A DNA stretch of 64,000 nucleotides from an uncultured Massilia sp. (GCA_946481275.1 CAMLMV010000026.1:1-64000), one strand, 5' to 3'; positions 52,339 to 61,724 are shown, counted from the first letter of the stretch. Notes: generated by a model from the sequence alone, not told the origin. Numbers and translations are program-made.

Positions 52339-53876
52339 TGGCGTTCCCTGACGACGTAACGGGAGACGCGGGAGCGCCGGGGGCCGCTATACTGCCGTCA
52401 ACGCCACTCAATGCGAGCCCATCCATGTACGCAGCAGTCGACCTCGGCTCCAACTCCTTCCGCCTGCACATCGGCGAGCCGATCGCGGGCCAGATCCACA
52501 TCGTGCGCACGGCGCGCGACCCGATCCGCCTCGCGGCCGGCCTCGGCCCGGACAACGCGCTCTCGGAGGCCGCCGTCGAGACGGCGCTGCGCACGCTGCG
52601 CGACTTCAGCGGCATCCTGCGCCAGTTCCGCCTGGACGCGGTGCGCGTCGTCGCCACCAACACGATGCGCGTGGCCAGCAATGCGGAGGCCGTGCTGCCG
52701 CGCATGGAAGAGGCGATCGGCCATCCGATCGAGATCATCTCCGGCGAGGAAGAAGGACGCCTGATCTACATGGGCGTCGCCCGTGCGCTGGGCCGGCGCA
52801 CCGAGCGGCGGCTCGTGATCGACATCGGCGGCGGCTCGACGGAAGTCATCGCGGCGCACGGCGACGACATCGATATCGTCGAATCGTTCAGCATCGGCAC
52901 GCATCCGCAGAGCGCCGCGTATTTCCGGGGCGGCCACATCAGCGCGGACGCGTTCGAGACGGCCGTCAACGCCGCGCGCGCCCAGTTCGAGGATCTGGCG
53001 GACCAGTATCGCCAGCATGGCTGGGACGCCGTCTACGGCTCGTCCGGCACGATGCGCGCGATTAACGAGGTCATTTCGCGCAACCGGATCGGCGACGGCA
53101 CGATGTCGCTCGCGAGCCTGCTCGCGCTGCGCGACAAGCTCATCGAACTCGGCCACGTCGATGCGTTCGACCTGCCGGGCGTGAAACGCGAGCGCGTGAT
53201 CGTGATGACGGGCGGCCTGTCGATCCTGATCGGCGTGATGCAGGAGCTGGGGGTGCCCGCCATGACAGCGATTAACGCCGGCCTGCGCCTCGGGGTGCTG
53301 TCCGACCTGGAACTGCGGGCCAACCGCCACGACCGCCGCGACCTGGCGATCCAGGATTGCATGCGCCGCTTCGGCGTCGACACGCAACGCGCCGCGCGCA
53401 CGGCGGCCATCGCGAAGACGCTGTTCGACAAGCTGGCGCCGCAGGACGAAGCCGTCGTCCACCACCTGCTGCGCGGCGCCATGCTGCACGAGGTGGGGCA
53501 GGCCGTCTCGCACACGGGCGCGCACAAGCACGCGGCCTACATCGTCGAACACGCCGACCTGCCGGGTTTTACGGCGCGCGAGCAGCGGCTGATGAGCCTC
53601 ATCGTGCTGGGCCAGAAGGGCAACCTGCGCAAGGTGAGGGAAGTGCTGGGCGTGCCCGACCTGGCCAAGGCCGTGCTCGCGTTGCGCCTCGCGGCCGTGT
53701 TCATGCATGCGCGCGTGGACGGCGACGTCGATGCCGTGCGCCTGCGCATGAAAGGTCGCATCGACATCGAGACGCCGCGGGGCTGGCTGCGCCAGCATCC
53801 GACCGTGGCCGCCTGGTTCGAGAAAGAGGCGGCCGCGTGGGGCGACGTGGGCGTGCCGTTCAGCGTCACTACCTGA
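52338..53876 (+). CDS. Ppx/GppA-family phosphatase (exopolyphosphatase or pppGpp phosphohydrolase)
   Basis: 512 aa if translation starts at ATG 52338 (AAGGAGG ten bases upstream, overlapping the previous stop); the family-typical start is ATG 52425 (MYAAVDLGSNSFRLHIGE), giving 483 aa. The ASKHA motifs are AAVDLGSNSFRL, NTMRVASNA, SGEEEGRLIYMG, VIDIGGGSTEV and YGSSGTMRAI. A C-terminal HD-like helical domain follows (LLRGAMLHEVGQAVSHTGAHKH in part). It cleaves polyphosphate or pppGpp in the cytoplasm. A promoter-like TATACT before 52425 leaves the start open. Confidence 0.88.
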   Translation: MAFPDDVTGDAGAPGAAILPSTPLNASPSMYAAVDLGSNSFRLHIGEPIAGQIHIVRTARDPIRLAAGLGPDNALSEAAVETALRTLRDFSGILRQFRLDAVRVVATNTMRVASNAEAVLPRMEEAIGHPIEIISGEEEGRLIYMGVARALGRRTERRLVIDIGGGSTEVIAAHGDDIDIVESFSIGTHPQSAAYFRGGHISADAFETAVNAARAQFEDLADQYRQHGWDAVYGSSGTMRAINEVISRNRIGDGTMSLASLLALRDKLIELGHVDAFDLPGVKRERVIVMTGGLSILIGVMQELGVPAMTAINAGLRLGVLSDLELRANRHDRRDLAIQDCMRRFGVDTQRAARTAAIAKTLFDKLAPQDEAVVHHLLRGAMLHEVGQAVSHTGAHKHAAYIVEHADLPGFTAREQRLMSLIVLGQKGNLRKVREVLGVPDLAKAVLALRLAAVFMHARVDGDVDAVRLRMKGRIDIETPRGWLRQHPTVAAWFEKEAAAWGDVGVPFSVTT

Positions 53877-53921
53877 GCCGAATCAGCCGTACAGGTTGTG
53901 CCCACGACGCACGCCATCCGG

Positions 53922-53945
53922 GTCGCGCCGCACGTTCGGCGCGAC
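53922..53945. terminator. Hairpin after the Ppx/GppA gene
   Basis: Perfect 9-bp stem GTCGCGCCG/CGGCGCGAC with a 6-nt loop, 45 bases past the stop. There is no T run, so it may be an mRNA-end stabiliser or a weak terminator. Confidence 0.35.
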
Positions 53946-54050
53946 GCCGGCCGCGTACCGGCAGCGGTTCGTGGCCGCCTGACCACGCTTGTAATCCGCG
54001 CCGCGGGATCGATACTGGAAGTCCGATCATCGACTTTCAGGGAGCGGATC

Positions 54051-54497
54051 ATGAACGAGCAAGCCAACATCAGCCTGATCAAACAGGCCTACGACGCATA
54101 CGGCCGGGGCGACATTCAAACGCTGCTTGGCCTGGCTGCGCAGGACATCGATTGGGAACTGCCCGAAGTGGAAGGCATTCCGTTCAGCGGCAAGCGCCAT
54201 GGCGTGAGCGCGGTCGCCGACTTCTTCCGCATCCTGGCCGAGTGCCAGGAACCGCGCGAATTCAAGCCGGACCGCTTCATCGCGCAGGATGACCAGGTGG
54301 TCGTGCAGGGCCACGGCACGTTCGCCGTCAAGGCCACCGGCGCCGAGTTCAGCGGCGACTGGTGCCACATCTTCCGCGTCGCGGGTGGCAAGATCGCCAG
54401 CTTCAAGGAATACGACGATACCCACCAGGCTGCGCAGGCCTACCAGCCGCGCGGCGCGGGCGCGGGCGCGGCTGCGCCGCAGCCTTCCGTGCATTGA
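54051..54497 (+). CDS. SnoaL-like / NTF2-fold protein
   Basis: 148 aa from ATG 54051 with AGGGAGCGG upstream. The N-terminal pattern NISLIKQAYDAYGRGDIQTLLGL and WELPEVEGIPFSGKRHG, then WCHIFRVAGGKIASFKEYDDT, is typical of the SnoaL-like polyketide-cyclase-related family (alpha+beta barrel). Function is unknown; members are small isomerases or binding proteins. The C-terminal 20 residues are a Gly/Ala-rich tail outside the fold. Confidence 0.85.
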   Translation: MNEQANISLIKQAYDAYGRGDIQTLLGLAAQDIDWELPEVEGIPFSGKRHGVSAVADFFRILAECQEPREFKPDRFIAQDDQVVVQGHGTFAVKATGAEFSGDWCHIFRVAGGKIASFKEYDDTHQAAQAYQPRGAGAGAAAPQPSVH

Positions 54498-54509
54498 CGC
54501 TCTGCTATC

Positions 54510-55091
54510 ATGGGGGACATGAAGACCGTCCCCCTCGCAGGCCGCCACGTGCGGCTCGAACCCTTCACCGACGCGCTGCGCGAACCGGTCCGCGCCGCGC
54601 TCGATTGCGATCCCGACGCATGGCAGCTGTTCGCGATCAACGGGCAGGGCGCGGGCTTCGACGGCTTCTGGCAGGCCCTCAACGACCAGGTCGCGCAAGG
54701 CGACTGGATCGCCTACGCGGTCCGCAACGTGGCGACCGGCATCGTGGTCGGCACCACCAGCTTCCTGAACATCAAGCCCACGCGACAGACCGTGGAGATC
54801 GGTGGCACCTTCATCCACCCGGACGTGCGGTCCACGCTCGTCAACGCGGAAGCGAAATACCTGATGCTGGCGCATGCATTCGCCAGCGGCATGCGCCGCG
54901 TGGAGCTGCTGACGGATGCGCGCAACGTGCGCAGCCAGGCCGCCATCGCGAAACTGGGCGCCGTGCGCGAAGGCGTGCTGCGGCGCGAGCGCGTCACATG
55001 GACCGGGCACGTGCGCGACAGCGTGCTGTTCGCCGTGACCGACCTCGACTGGCCGGAGGTACGGGCGTGCCTGGAAATGCGGCTGGGATGA
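54510..55091 (+). CDS. GNAT-family N-acetyltransferase (RimJ/RimL-like)
   Basis: 193 aa if ATG 54510 is used; ATG 54519 (MKTVPLAGRHVRLEP) is the more typical start. The acetyl-CoA region is TVEIGGTFIHPDVRSTLVNAEAKYLML (in part) and ARNVRSQAAIAKLGAVREGVLR, characteristic of RimL-like enzymes that acetylate amino termini or small molecules. It lies 12 bases after the SnoaL-like gene, so the two may be co-transcribed. Substrate unknown. Confidence 0.85.
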   Translation: MGDMKTVPLAGRHVRLEPFTDALREPVRAALDCDPDAWQLFAINGQGAGFDGFWQALNDQVAQGDWIAYAVRNVATGIVVGTTSFLNIKPTRQTVEIGGTFIHPDVRSTLVNAEAKYLMLAHAFASGMRRVELLTDARNVRSQAAIAKLGAVREGVLRRERVTWTGHVRDSVLFAVTDLDWPEVRACLEMRLG

Positions 55092-55239
55092 GCGGCACCG
55101 CTTTGTCGTTAAACGTTGTATAGTGGCAACATTTAGCAACGAATAATTAACATTAGAAATTGCCGTACGGATATCATCTAATCCGTACTCACGACTCCGC
55201 CTTGCCAAGCCACCCACCTTCCGGTTTTTATCCACACTC

Positions 55240-56880
55240 ATGAAACACTTCAGTATCAAGCACGTGATCACGTGCACTGTCGCCGTCCTGTGCGGCGTGA
55301 CCCTGGCTGTCGGCGCGCTCGGCTATTACGCGACCCAGCGCGCCATCGGACTTCTGGAAGGCGTGTCGTTGCGCGACGCCCACCAGCAAGACCTGATCGG
55401 CAATCTCATGCTGCGCATGGAAACCAACCGCAGCCAGTTGCTGCAGGCGCTGCAGCACAATCCGGCGACGGACTACGCCAAGATGCACGACCACCCGCTC
55501 GACGTGCACTACAAGAACATCGCCGACAATTCGCGTGCGCTGGAAAAGGTGCGCGCCGAGTTCGACGCGCTGTTGGACACGCAGGAAAAGAAGGAACTCG
55601 TGCGCAAATGGTATGAGCAGAGCAGCGGCCTGGGCGTCGAGTACGTGAACGCCGCGTCCAAGGCCATCGCGGCCGGGGACTGGGACGAGGCCGAGCGCAT
55701 CCTGATCAAGCAGGTCAACCCGACGTATAAAAAGGCGCAGCCGGCCTACGACGAACTGCAGGCATTCCTCGGCAAGCGCAGCCGCGCGAACGCGGAACTG
55801 GCGCATGCCGACAGCGAGCGGCTCGTGCTGTGGATGGTCCTCGCCGTCGCGGCGGGGGCGCTGGCGGGCGTGGGGGCCGCGGTCTACCTCGTGCGCGCCA
55901 TCGGCCGGCCGCTGGAGGAAGCCGTCGCCATCGCGCGGCGCGTGGCGCAAGGCGACCTGAGCGTCGCCATTCACACCGCGTCGGGCAACGAGTTCGGCCA
56001 GCTGCTCTCCGCCCTGGACGACATGAACCGGGGCCTCGCGCGCATTGTCGGCGAAGTCCGTGCCGGCACCGAGGCGATCGCGGAGGCGTCGACCCAGATC
56101 AGCGCCGGCAACAGGGATCTGTCGTCGCGCACGGAGCAGCAGGCTGGCACGCTGGAAGAAACGGCAGCCTCCGTCGAAGAGCTGAGTTCCACCGTCCGCC
56201 AGAACGCCGAGAACGCGCAACAGGCGAACGCCCTTGCAGCGTCGGCGTCGCACGTGGCGGTCAAGGGCGGCACCGTGGTGGCCGACGTGGTCCAGACGAT
56301 GGGCGCGATCAATGCGTCGGCCCGCAAGATCGTCGACATCATCACCGTCATCGACGGCATTGCCTTCCAGACCAACATCCTCGCGCTGAATGCCGCCGTT
56401 GAAGCGGCCCGCGCGGGCGAGCAGGGCCGCGGCTTCGCGGTCGTCGCGGGCGAGGTGCGCAACCTGGCGCAGCGCTCGGCGGCGGCGGCGAAAGAGATCA
56501 AGGAACTGATTACCGATTCCGTGGAGAAGGTCGAGAGCGGCAGCCGCCTCGTCGACCAGGCCGGCGCCACGATGCAGGAAGTCGTGGACGGCATCCACCG
56601 CGTGGCCGACATCATGAGCGAGATCACGGCAGCGAGCCAGGAGCAGCGCACCGGCATCGAGCAGATCCATCACGCGATCGTCCAGATGGACGAGGTGACG
56701 CAGCAGAATGCGGCCATGGTCGAGGAGGCGGCCGGCGCGTCGGGCGCGCTGCACGAGCGCGCGGAAAGTCTCTCGGACCTCGTGAGCGTGTTCCGGCTGC
56801 AGCACGGGCCGGCGCAGGGTTCGCGGGCGCCGGGCGCGCGTTCGCAGCCACCGCGTGCGACGGCGCGGCTTGCGGCCTAG
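55240..56880 (+). CDS. Methyl-accepting chemotaxis protein
   Basis: 546 aa. TM1 (about 9-28), a four-helix-bundle ligand domain (about 35-185), TM2 (about 192-214, [22 protein letters not shown] in part), HAMP (about 215-265) and the signalling hairpin with [20 protein letters not shown] at its tip (in part: [12 protein letters not shown]). No C-terminal CheR-binding pentapeptide is present. It should sense a periplasmic ligand and signal via CheA/CheW. The 150-base AT-rich gap upstream presumably holds its promoter. Its stop overlaps that of the convergent membrane-AraC gene. Confidence 0.93.
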   Translation: MKHFSIKHVITCTVAVLCGVTLAVGALGYYATQRAIGLLEGVSLRDAHQQDLIGNLMLRMETNRSQLLQALQHNPATDYAKMHDHPLDVHYKNIADNSRALEKVRAEFDALLDTQEKKELVRKWYEQSSGLGVEYVNAASKAIAAGDWDEAERILIKQVNPTYKKAQPAYDELQAFLGKRSRANAELAHADSERLVLWMVLAVAAGALAGVGAAVYLVRAIGRPLEEAVAIARRVAQGDLSVAIHTASGNEFGQLLSALDDMNRGLARIVGEVRAGTEAIAEASTQISAGNRDLSSRTEQQAGTLEETAASVEELSSTVRQNAENAQQANALAASASHVAVKGGTVVADVVQTMGAINASARKIVDIITVIDGIAFQTNILALNAAVEAARAGEQGRGFAVVAGEVRNLAQRSAAAAKEIKELITDSVEKVESGSRLVDQAGATMQEVVDGIHRVADIMSEITAASQEQRTGIEQIHHAIVQMDEVTQQNAAMVEEAAGASGALHERAESLSDLVSVFRLQHGPAQGSRAPGARSQPPRATARLAA

Positions 56881-58022
56881 CGGGCTGCGTGGCTGCGGAA
56901 TGCCCCGGGCGTGCAGCCGTACTCTTCCTTGAACAGCTTGTTGAAATACGAGACGTTGGCATAACCGACCGCGAATGCGATGTCCGCGATGGGCATGCCG
57001 GCGTGGTCGGTCAGCAGCCGCGCCGCTTCCGTCAGGCGCAACTGATTCACGTAGGCCGTGAAGGTCATGCCGAGCTCCGTCTTCAGGATCTCGTTGATCT
57101 TTTCGCGGTCCGCGCCGATCCGCGCGGTCACGCTCGCCATGTCCAGTTCGGGGTCCGTGTAGCGGGTGCCGATGTAGTGCAGGACGGCGGCCTTTTCCTT
57201 GTCCTTGAACGGCTCCAGCGTCAATTGCCGATATGCGAAGAACTGCCTGTCGGTTCTCAGTTGCGCGTCCAGGCTGGCGAAGAGCGCCCGGGAGTGTCCC
57301 CGCAAGAACCAGTCGGCGAACGCGCCCCAGCCGATCACCAAGACGACCGCCAGCGCGACGATGTAGCGCTCATCGCGTCCGTGCAGCGTGAATTCGCTGA
57401 TCTCGACGCGGGAATCCGTGTCGCGCGGGCTCTTCTGGCTGATGCCGAACATGAACCTCGCAACCCGTCCCAGGTCGTAGGATTGGCGCGACGGGTCGAC
57501 CTTCGACGTCTGGAACCACCATGGCGGAATCGTGAGGCGGGTCAGGTCCAGCGACACCGGCGTTCCGCTCTCGCTGCAGGAGAAGTAGGTGTGCGGCGAC
57601 GGATAGGTATGAAACATGCCCGGCGTCGAGATGGCCGGGTCGAAGGTGGACAGACCGAACAGCAGGGAATTGGCGGGCGCGCACCTGGCGACGAACGTGA
57701 CGGTGGTGTACGCCGACAGATCCGCCTGCCCCTGTCCATCCTCCAGCAGCATTTCCGCCGCCACAAAGGGATAGCTCGCGGCGGGCGTGACCCTGAAATC
57801 GAAACGCAGCGACTGCCGGCCCGATTCGAGGATGCGGATGGTCGACGTCCCGCCCAGGATGGCGTCCGTGACGACGTTCGGCCGCCAGTGCACGCCGCCC
57901 CGTTCCGTGGGAATGAGCGACGCGGACGGATGGCTTTGGCGGATGCAGAACCAGGCGAGCAGCGCATCGGCTGCCAGGACGAGGATGAGCGCAACCAGTG
58001 CTTTTTTGTAGAACTCTTGCAT
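56877..58022 (-). CDS. Membrane-tethered AraC-type regulator with periplasmic sensor domain (paralog 1)
   Basis: 381 aa. TM1 (about 7-26) leads to an extracytoplasmic domain (about 30-215) rich in beta strands ([38 protein letters not shown]) resembling CIA30/CBM-like jelly rolls. TM2 is about 218-238 ([20 protein letters not shown]). The cytoplasmic C-terminus is an AraC double HTH ([41 protein letters not shown] in part). The topology suggests a one-component regulator that senses outside and binds DNA while tethered. It lies 46 bases after the deacetylase gene on the same strand. A close paralog is at 61831. The ligand, perhaps a carbohydrate, is unknown. Confidence 0.82.
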   Translation of the reverse strand: MQEFYKKALVALILVLAADALLAWFCIRQSHPSASLIPTERGGVHWRPNVVTDAILGGTSTIRILESGRQSLRFDFRVTPAASYPFVAAEMLLEDGQGQADLSAYTTVTFVARCAPANSLLFGLSTFDPAISTPGMFHTYPSPHTYFSCSESGTPVSLDLTRLTIPPWWFQTSKVDPSRQSYDLGRVARFMFGISQKSPRDTDSRVEISEFTLHGRDERYIVALAVVLVIGWGAFADWFLRGHSRALFASLDAQLRTDRQFFAYRQLTLEPFKDKEKAAVLHYIGTRYTDPELDMASVTARIGADREKINEILKTELGMTFTAYVNQLRLTEAARLLTDHAGMPIADIAFAVGYANVSYFNKLFKEEYGCTPGAFRSHAAR

Positions 58023-58068
58023 GGCCCTCAGAAATGACTCCCCCGCGCCGGGAGAGTCATTATAGTCG

Positions 58069-59484
58069 TCACTGCGTCCAGCTCAGCGACTGCGCGTCCA
58101 GCGAGACTTCGTAGTAGCCGCGGCGATCCCAGGCCAGGGGCTTGCCGTTCTGCGACAGCGTACCGCCGTTCACCACGACACGCAGCATGCGGCCCGTCGG
58201 GAAGTTGGCCGGCAGTGTCCAGCGCCACGTGGTCACGCCGGCACTGGTCGCGGGCGTGGCCGCCTGCAGCAGTTGCTGGCCGCGCCAGTAGGCACCGATG
58301 TTGACGACGCTGTCGACCCACACCGTGCCGAGCGCCTTGGCATGGGCCATGTTGTCGGTGACCGCGCCGATGTTCACGCCGCCGCCCCAGTCCTGGGTGG
58401 TGGGCAGCAGCGTGTGGAACAGATAGATCATCCAGCGGCCCTGGCTCGCGGCGGCGTCGAACCTGGACGCGTCGGCCGGGAACTCGGCGAGCGGCAGGTT
58501 CTGCGCGTCGCTCCCCGTGCCGGGCGCCACCGTGCCCGGCCACACGCCGCGCGAGACGAGGAAGCGCGATGCGGCGGCCGGCTTGTAGTCCGTGTCGCCG
58601 AACGGGTAGGCGGACGTCCAGACCGCGGACTGTCCGAGCTTCGTGCGGATGTAGACGCCGGTGTCGTCGAACTCGGCGCCGGCGCTGCCCAGGCTGGCCG
58701 GACAGGTGTTGGGGTCGTTGTCGGCCAGTTCCGCGGCCCGGCAGTGGTGCGTCGTGTGGTTGCCGATTTCCGAACCCTGGGCGACGGCATCCTTCCACGT
58801 GGCGTCGTAGTTGGGATACCAGTTGGCGACGGGGTTGACGTAATAGGTGACGCGGACGCGTTGCGCCTTCAGCTCCGGGTAGTGCTCGATCTGCGACGGT
58901 TGCGAGTCGTCGAAGGTGTACGACAGGGCGGCCTTGAAGCCGGCCCAGTCGAGCACGCGCAGCCCGGGCTGGCCCGTGGCGCCGGCGGGGCGGGCCACGT
59001 CGCTCGGGGCGAGCGGCAGCGGCAGGCCGCCAGCGCCGCCATCGTTCCACGCGAGCACCTGCACCTTCAGCGGGGCCTGGCTGGTGCGCTGGCCGTCGCT
59101 GACTTGCACGCTGAGGTCATAGTCGTTGTGGCCATCGGCGTCGGCGGGATGCGCGATGTCCGGCGCCTGCCGGAACGCGAGGGCGCCGGTCGCGGGATCG
59201 ATCTTGAAGCGCGCCGCGTCGCCGCCGGCGATTGACCACGTGGCGGTGCGCCCGCCGGCGACGGTCGCCGACGGGACAAGGAAGGTCGCGGTCAAGCCTT
59301 CGTGGATGCTCAGGGTGGCCGGCATCGTCAGCACGGGGGCGGCAGCGGCCGCGCCGCCGGCGCCCGCCTGGACGTCGGGACCGTTGACGGCGCTGCTGCC
59401 CGCATTGCTACCTCCGCTGCAGCCTGAAAGAAGCGCCACCAGCAGGGCAGGGATGGCGGCCTGGATGTTGTATTTCCTGTTCAA
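58069..59484 (-). CDS. Polysaccharide deacetylase-like lipoprotein with cadherin-like domain
   Basis: 471 aa from TTG 59484, chosen because CAGGAG lies seven bases upstream and a lipobox follows (LLSGC). A Gly/Ala-rich linker, a cadherin-like Ig domain (about 55-145, IDPATGALAFRQAPD and DYDLSVQVSDG) and a NodB/CE4 domain follow: SYTFDDSQPSQIEH (the two Asp), IGNHTTHHC (the two metal His) and LFHTLLP (late His). The C-terminal 80 residues form another beta domain. It should remove acetyl groups from a surface or dietary polysaccharide at the cell envelope. It is in one unit with membrane-AraC paralog 1. Substrate unknown. Confidence 0.8.
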   Translation of the reverse strand: MNRKYNIQAAIPALLVALLSGCSGGSNAGSSAVNGPDVQAGAGGAAAAAPVLTMPATLSIHEGLTATFLVPSATVAGGRTATWSIAGGDAARFKIDPATGALAFRQAPDIAHPADADGHNDYDLSVQVSDGQRTSQAPLKVQVLAWNDGGAGGLPLPLAPSDVARPAGATGQPGLRVLDWAGFKAALSYTFDDSQPSQIEHYPELKAQRVRVTYYVNPVANWYPNYDATWKDAVAQGSEIGNHTTHHCRAAELADNDPNTCPASLGSAGAEFDDTGVYIRTKLGQSAVWTSAYPFGDTDYKPAAASRFLVSRGVWPGTVAPGTGSDAQNLPLAEFPADASRFDAAASQGRWMIYLFHTLLPTTQDWGGGVNIGAVTDNMAHAKALGTVWVDSVVNIGAYWRGQQLLQAATPATSAGVTTWRWTLPANFPTGRMLRVVVNGGTLSQNGKPLAWDRRGYYEVSLDAQSLSWTQ

Positions 59485-59599
59485 GATGGTCTCCTGCAAT
59501 CGTTATTGTGGATCCCGAATCGTAGGGATCCAGCGGATGGCGCTCTAACGCTTATTGCGGAAAATTCCATCGTGTGCAGAAATTTGCATGAATTTCGGC

Positions 59600-59667
59600 A
59601 GATTGTTTTAGCCCGCCTGACAAACGGTTCGGCGAGGCGACACCAACTCGACCCGAAACGGACCTTG
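59600..59667 (-). repeat. Degenerate copy E of the intergenic repeat
   Basis: The block CTCGACCCGAAACGGACC next to the VOC gene stop matches the outer core of the better copies (CCGACCCAAAGCGGAC at 60154 and TCGACCCATGGCAGAC at 61395). The inner part is not conserved. It lies just downstream of the gene on its own strand, as the other copies do. Confidence 0.35.
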
Positions 59668-60069
59668 TCACGTTCCGCGATTGATCTTCCAAGGTACGCC
59701 AAACCTGTCGATGACAATGGCATAGCGGGGCGACCAGAACGTCCGCTGTGGCGCCAGGATCACCTGCCCATTGGTTTGCAGGGCACTGAAGTAAGCATCG
59801 ACTTTGTCTTCCGAATCGACACCGAGCAACACATAGAAGCCTGCCGGCCTCTTGTAATTGTGCGCTTCGACATCGGCGCCAGCCAGCTCGACCCCATCGA
59901 TGCAGATATTTGCATGAACGACGTGGCGACCCGGACGCGTCGCTGATGCCGGGATCGGTGAATCCGCGACCTTGAGCATCGTACCGATGCACCCGCCGAG
60001 ATGCGCTGCATAAAAGTTGAATGCTTCTTCGCATTCGCCATTGTAGTCAATGTGAAATGACAAGCTCAT
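59668..60069 (-). CDS. VOC-family protein (PhnB-like glyoxalase fold)
   Basis: 133 aa. The PhnB-like pattern is clear: FHIDYNGECEEAFNFYAAHLGG near the start (in part), HVVHANICIDGVELAGAD and the C-terminal FWSPRYAIVIDRFGVPWKI. Members of this branch are single-module VOC proteins, usually without proven activity. Less GC-rich than neighbours. It is the last of four small minus-strand genes separated by a repeated element. Confidence 0.88.
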   Translation of the reverse strand: MSLSFHIDYNGECEEAFNFYAAHLGGCIGTMLKVADSPIPASATRPGRHVVHANICIDGVELAGADVEAHNYKRPAGFYVLLGVDSEDKVDAYFSALQTNGQVILAPQRTFWSPRYAIVIDRFGVPWKINRGT

Positions 60070-60089
60070 CGTCTATATGCTTTCGTTTA

Positions 60090-60175
60090 GGGTCAGGTTG
60101 TGATGGTCACGTTCGCCACGCCATAGCAGGTTGCCGAAGCGGCCGGCTGGAACCGACCCAAAGCGGACGTTTTCT
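60090..60175 (-). repeat. Intergenic repeat copy A
   Basis: Contains CCATAGCAGGTTGC and CCGACCCAAAGCGGACGTT, the two best conserved blocks of the element. It fills the gap between the VOC gene and the next gene upstream. Confidence 0.6.
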
Positions 60176-60190
60176 TACTGATCAAACGGG

Positions 60191-60613
60191 CTACAGAAAG
60201 CGCGAAGAGCCGTGCCAAGCGTCGCCCAACGACGACAACTGCTCCCGCACAGCCTGCAGTCTGCCGACCAACTTAGCCCGCTCCTTGGGAACCTTTAACT
60301 TCGCTGGAAGACGGCTCAACCAATGACTATTCGGCCCGACAGGCAATTCACGCTTCCTGGAGAGCTGGCGACTTGTCGGAAGCGGTTTCGCCGCCATCAC
60401 TTCGATGAAGTGGTTCAACTGTGCCAAGGAGCTGAACTGCAGATCTACATCGGCAGCCTCAACATGCAGAACCATGAACCCTTTATGCAGCACCTCCACC
60501 GGCGCAGCTGGGACACACTCCGTATCTGACCCAGCTACTGGTCCATGAACCCAGAATGCTAACGGTGCCGTTCTCCAGTCAGGCTCAAGCGTAAAGTGGA
60601 ATTGTGGAGTCAT
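60191..60613 (-). CDS. Hypothetical protein of a small conserved family
   Basis: 140 aa from ATG 60613 (MTPQFHFTLEPDW); a longer frame to 60697 would run into repeat copy B and is rejected. Recognisable features are the N-terminal FHFTLEPDWRTAPLAFWVHG and the C-terminal NSHWLSRLPAKLKVPKER, a pattern I have seen in uncharacterised proteins of Xanthomonas and relatives. No signal or membrane segment. It is flanked by repeat copies A (downstream) and B/C (upstream), which supports a cassette-like unit. Function unknown. Confidence 0.65.
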   Translation of the reverse strand: MTPQFHFTLEPDWRTAPLAFWVHGPVAGSDTECVPAAPVEVLHKGFMVLHVEAADVDLQFSSLAQLNHFIEVMAAKPLPTSRQLSRKRELPVGPNSHWLSRLPAKLKVPKERAKLVGRLQAVREQLSSLGDAWHGSSRFL

Positions 60614-60667
60614 GGAATGGATGTTATCGGTAGCTGTCGAAAACGCGAAACCAACATACATCGAAGC

Positions 60668-60770
60668 GTCCGCTGTTGGCCGATCTCGGTCGTTCAAGCC
60701 AGCATAGCAGGTTGCTGATCTGAAAAAAGTCGCGAACCGTCACGACAGGCTGCAGCCGATAGCGGACTGT
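60668..60770 (-). repeat. Intergenic repeat copy B
   Basis: Contains GTTGGCCGATCTCGGTCG, GCATAGCAGGTTGCTGATCT, CACGACAGGCTGCAG and GCCGATAGCGGACTG in the order seen in copy D. Its end is shared with the start of copy C, so B and C are in tandem. Confidence 0.65.
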
Positions 60771-60851
60771 TGGGCCAACATAGTATGTTGCCAAGTTGAA
60801 AATCTCGCAGAGTGTCACCGACGTCAGCGACTGACCCGAAGCGAACCTGTT
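60762..60851 (-). repeat. Intergenic repeat copy C
   Basis: Contains ACATAGTATGTTGCCAAGTT, CACCGACGTCAGCGACTG and TGACCCGAAGCGAAC, matching the blocks of B and D with more changes. Lies between copy B and the stop of the gene at 60882. Confidence 0.6.
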
Positions 60852-60881
60852 AGTTTTATGATTACCCGCCTGCCTCCACCA

Positions 60882-61286
60882 TTACTTGGAGGCTTTTGGG
60901 CCACCTTCCGAGATCAGAATAACGGCTGAAATGCCCTCACGGCTTTCCAAGCACTCCAGCCATGGTGCGCTTAAAGTAACCGGATAAATTGAGTAGATCA
61001 GTCCGCCATCGAATTTCCACTCGAAACCTTCATGCCTGTCCCGGTCAGGGGGGCGACCGAATCTCTGCTCATAAAACTTGGCGGTAGCCGAGACATCCTG
61101 CTTAACGCTGTACGACTCCCAATGTATCGAAAATGGTTTTCTGTCCCGATCTCCGAAGTTGTCCACGCTCTGCTGGCATGCCAATGCTGCGCTGGCCGGA
61201 AGCACCTTGCTTCCATTTGTTTCAGTGGCTGCGATGCCGGTGGCAGCCCAGACAAGTGGAACGAGTGAAAGAAGCAATCTATTCAT
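60882..61286 (-). CDS. Hypothetical exported protein
   Basis: 134 aa with a signal peptide (MNRLLLSLVPLVWAATGIAA). The mature part has no family I recognise; it contains FYEQRFGRPPDRDRHEGFEW and two Cys. Base composition is lower in GC than the chromosome around it. It is bounded by repeats C (downstream) and D (upstream), as expected for a cassette-like unit. Confidence 0.65.
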   Translation of the reverse strand: MNRLLLSLVPLVWAATGIAATETNGSKVLPASAALACQQSVDNFGDRDRKPFSIHWESYSVKQDVSATAKFYEQRFGRPPDRDRHEGFEWKFDGGLIYSIYPVTLSAPWLECLESREGISAVILISEGGPKASK

Positions 61287-61307
61287 TTACGTATGAGAAG
61301 GGATGAT

Positions 61308-61415
61308 GACCGCTTCTGGCCAATCTTGACCATTGGGCTAAGCATAGCATGTTGCTAAGCTGAAAATTTCAGGAACGCCCACGACAGGCAGCAGTCGACC
61401 CATGGCAGACGTTCC
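61308..61415 (-). repeat. Intergenic repeat copy D (best preserved)
   Basis: Ordered blocks: GGCCAATCTTGACC, AGCATAGCATGTTGCTAAGC, CACGACAGGCAGCAGTCG and ACCCATGGCAGACGTTCC. Length about 105 bases. It begins directly at the 3' end of the gene at 61416. Confidence 0.7.
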
Positions 61416-61724
61416 CTATCTCAGTCTGGAACCGTTTGGATTGACTGCTTCCTCATCGCGACGGGTAGGATAGTAGACCTTCTTATGATCACACTCGTAG
61501 AAAAGTATGCCGTGAATGCCCATCGCTTCGCGCTTGGGGATACGGCGCTTCCAGATCGCGGTGAAAGCGGCATGCAACGTTTGCGACGGTTGATTTTGAT
61601 AGACCTCATCGATAAATGCCACATCGGTGCCGGCGGGAAAGATGAGGGAAAATTCCTCATTAGTTGCCGCGAAGATGTCATAGACCGCGTTATCGGCTCC
61701 ATCAAAAACCTGAATATTTTTCAC
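61416..61724 (-). CDS. Hypothetical protein
   Basis: 102 aa, soluble. The frame reads MKNIQVFDGADNAVYDIFAAT and later GIHGILFYECDHKKVYYPTR; GAAAGGGAT lies before the ATG as a plausible SD. No family recognised. It is the most upstream of the four small genes of the repeat-separated array, and its composition is lower in GC than its neighbours outside the array. Confidence 0.65.
   Translation of the reverse strand: MKNIQVFDGADNAVYDIFAATNEEFSLIFPAGTDVAFIDEVYQNQPSQTLHAAFTAIWKRRIPKREAMGIHGILFYECDHKKVYYPTRRDEEAVNPNGSRLR

Noticed and set aside
59600..61415. Classical integron attC sites
   Set aside because: The repeats lack a matching pair of RYYYAAC and GTTRRRY cores at their ends and no tyrosine integrase gene is present; they are reported as an unexplained repeat instead.
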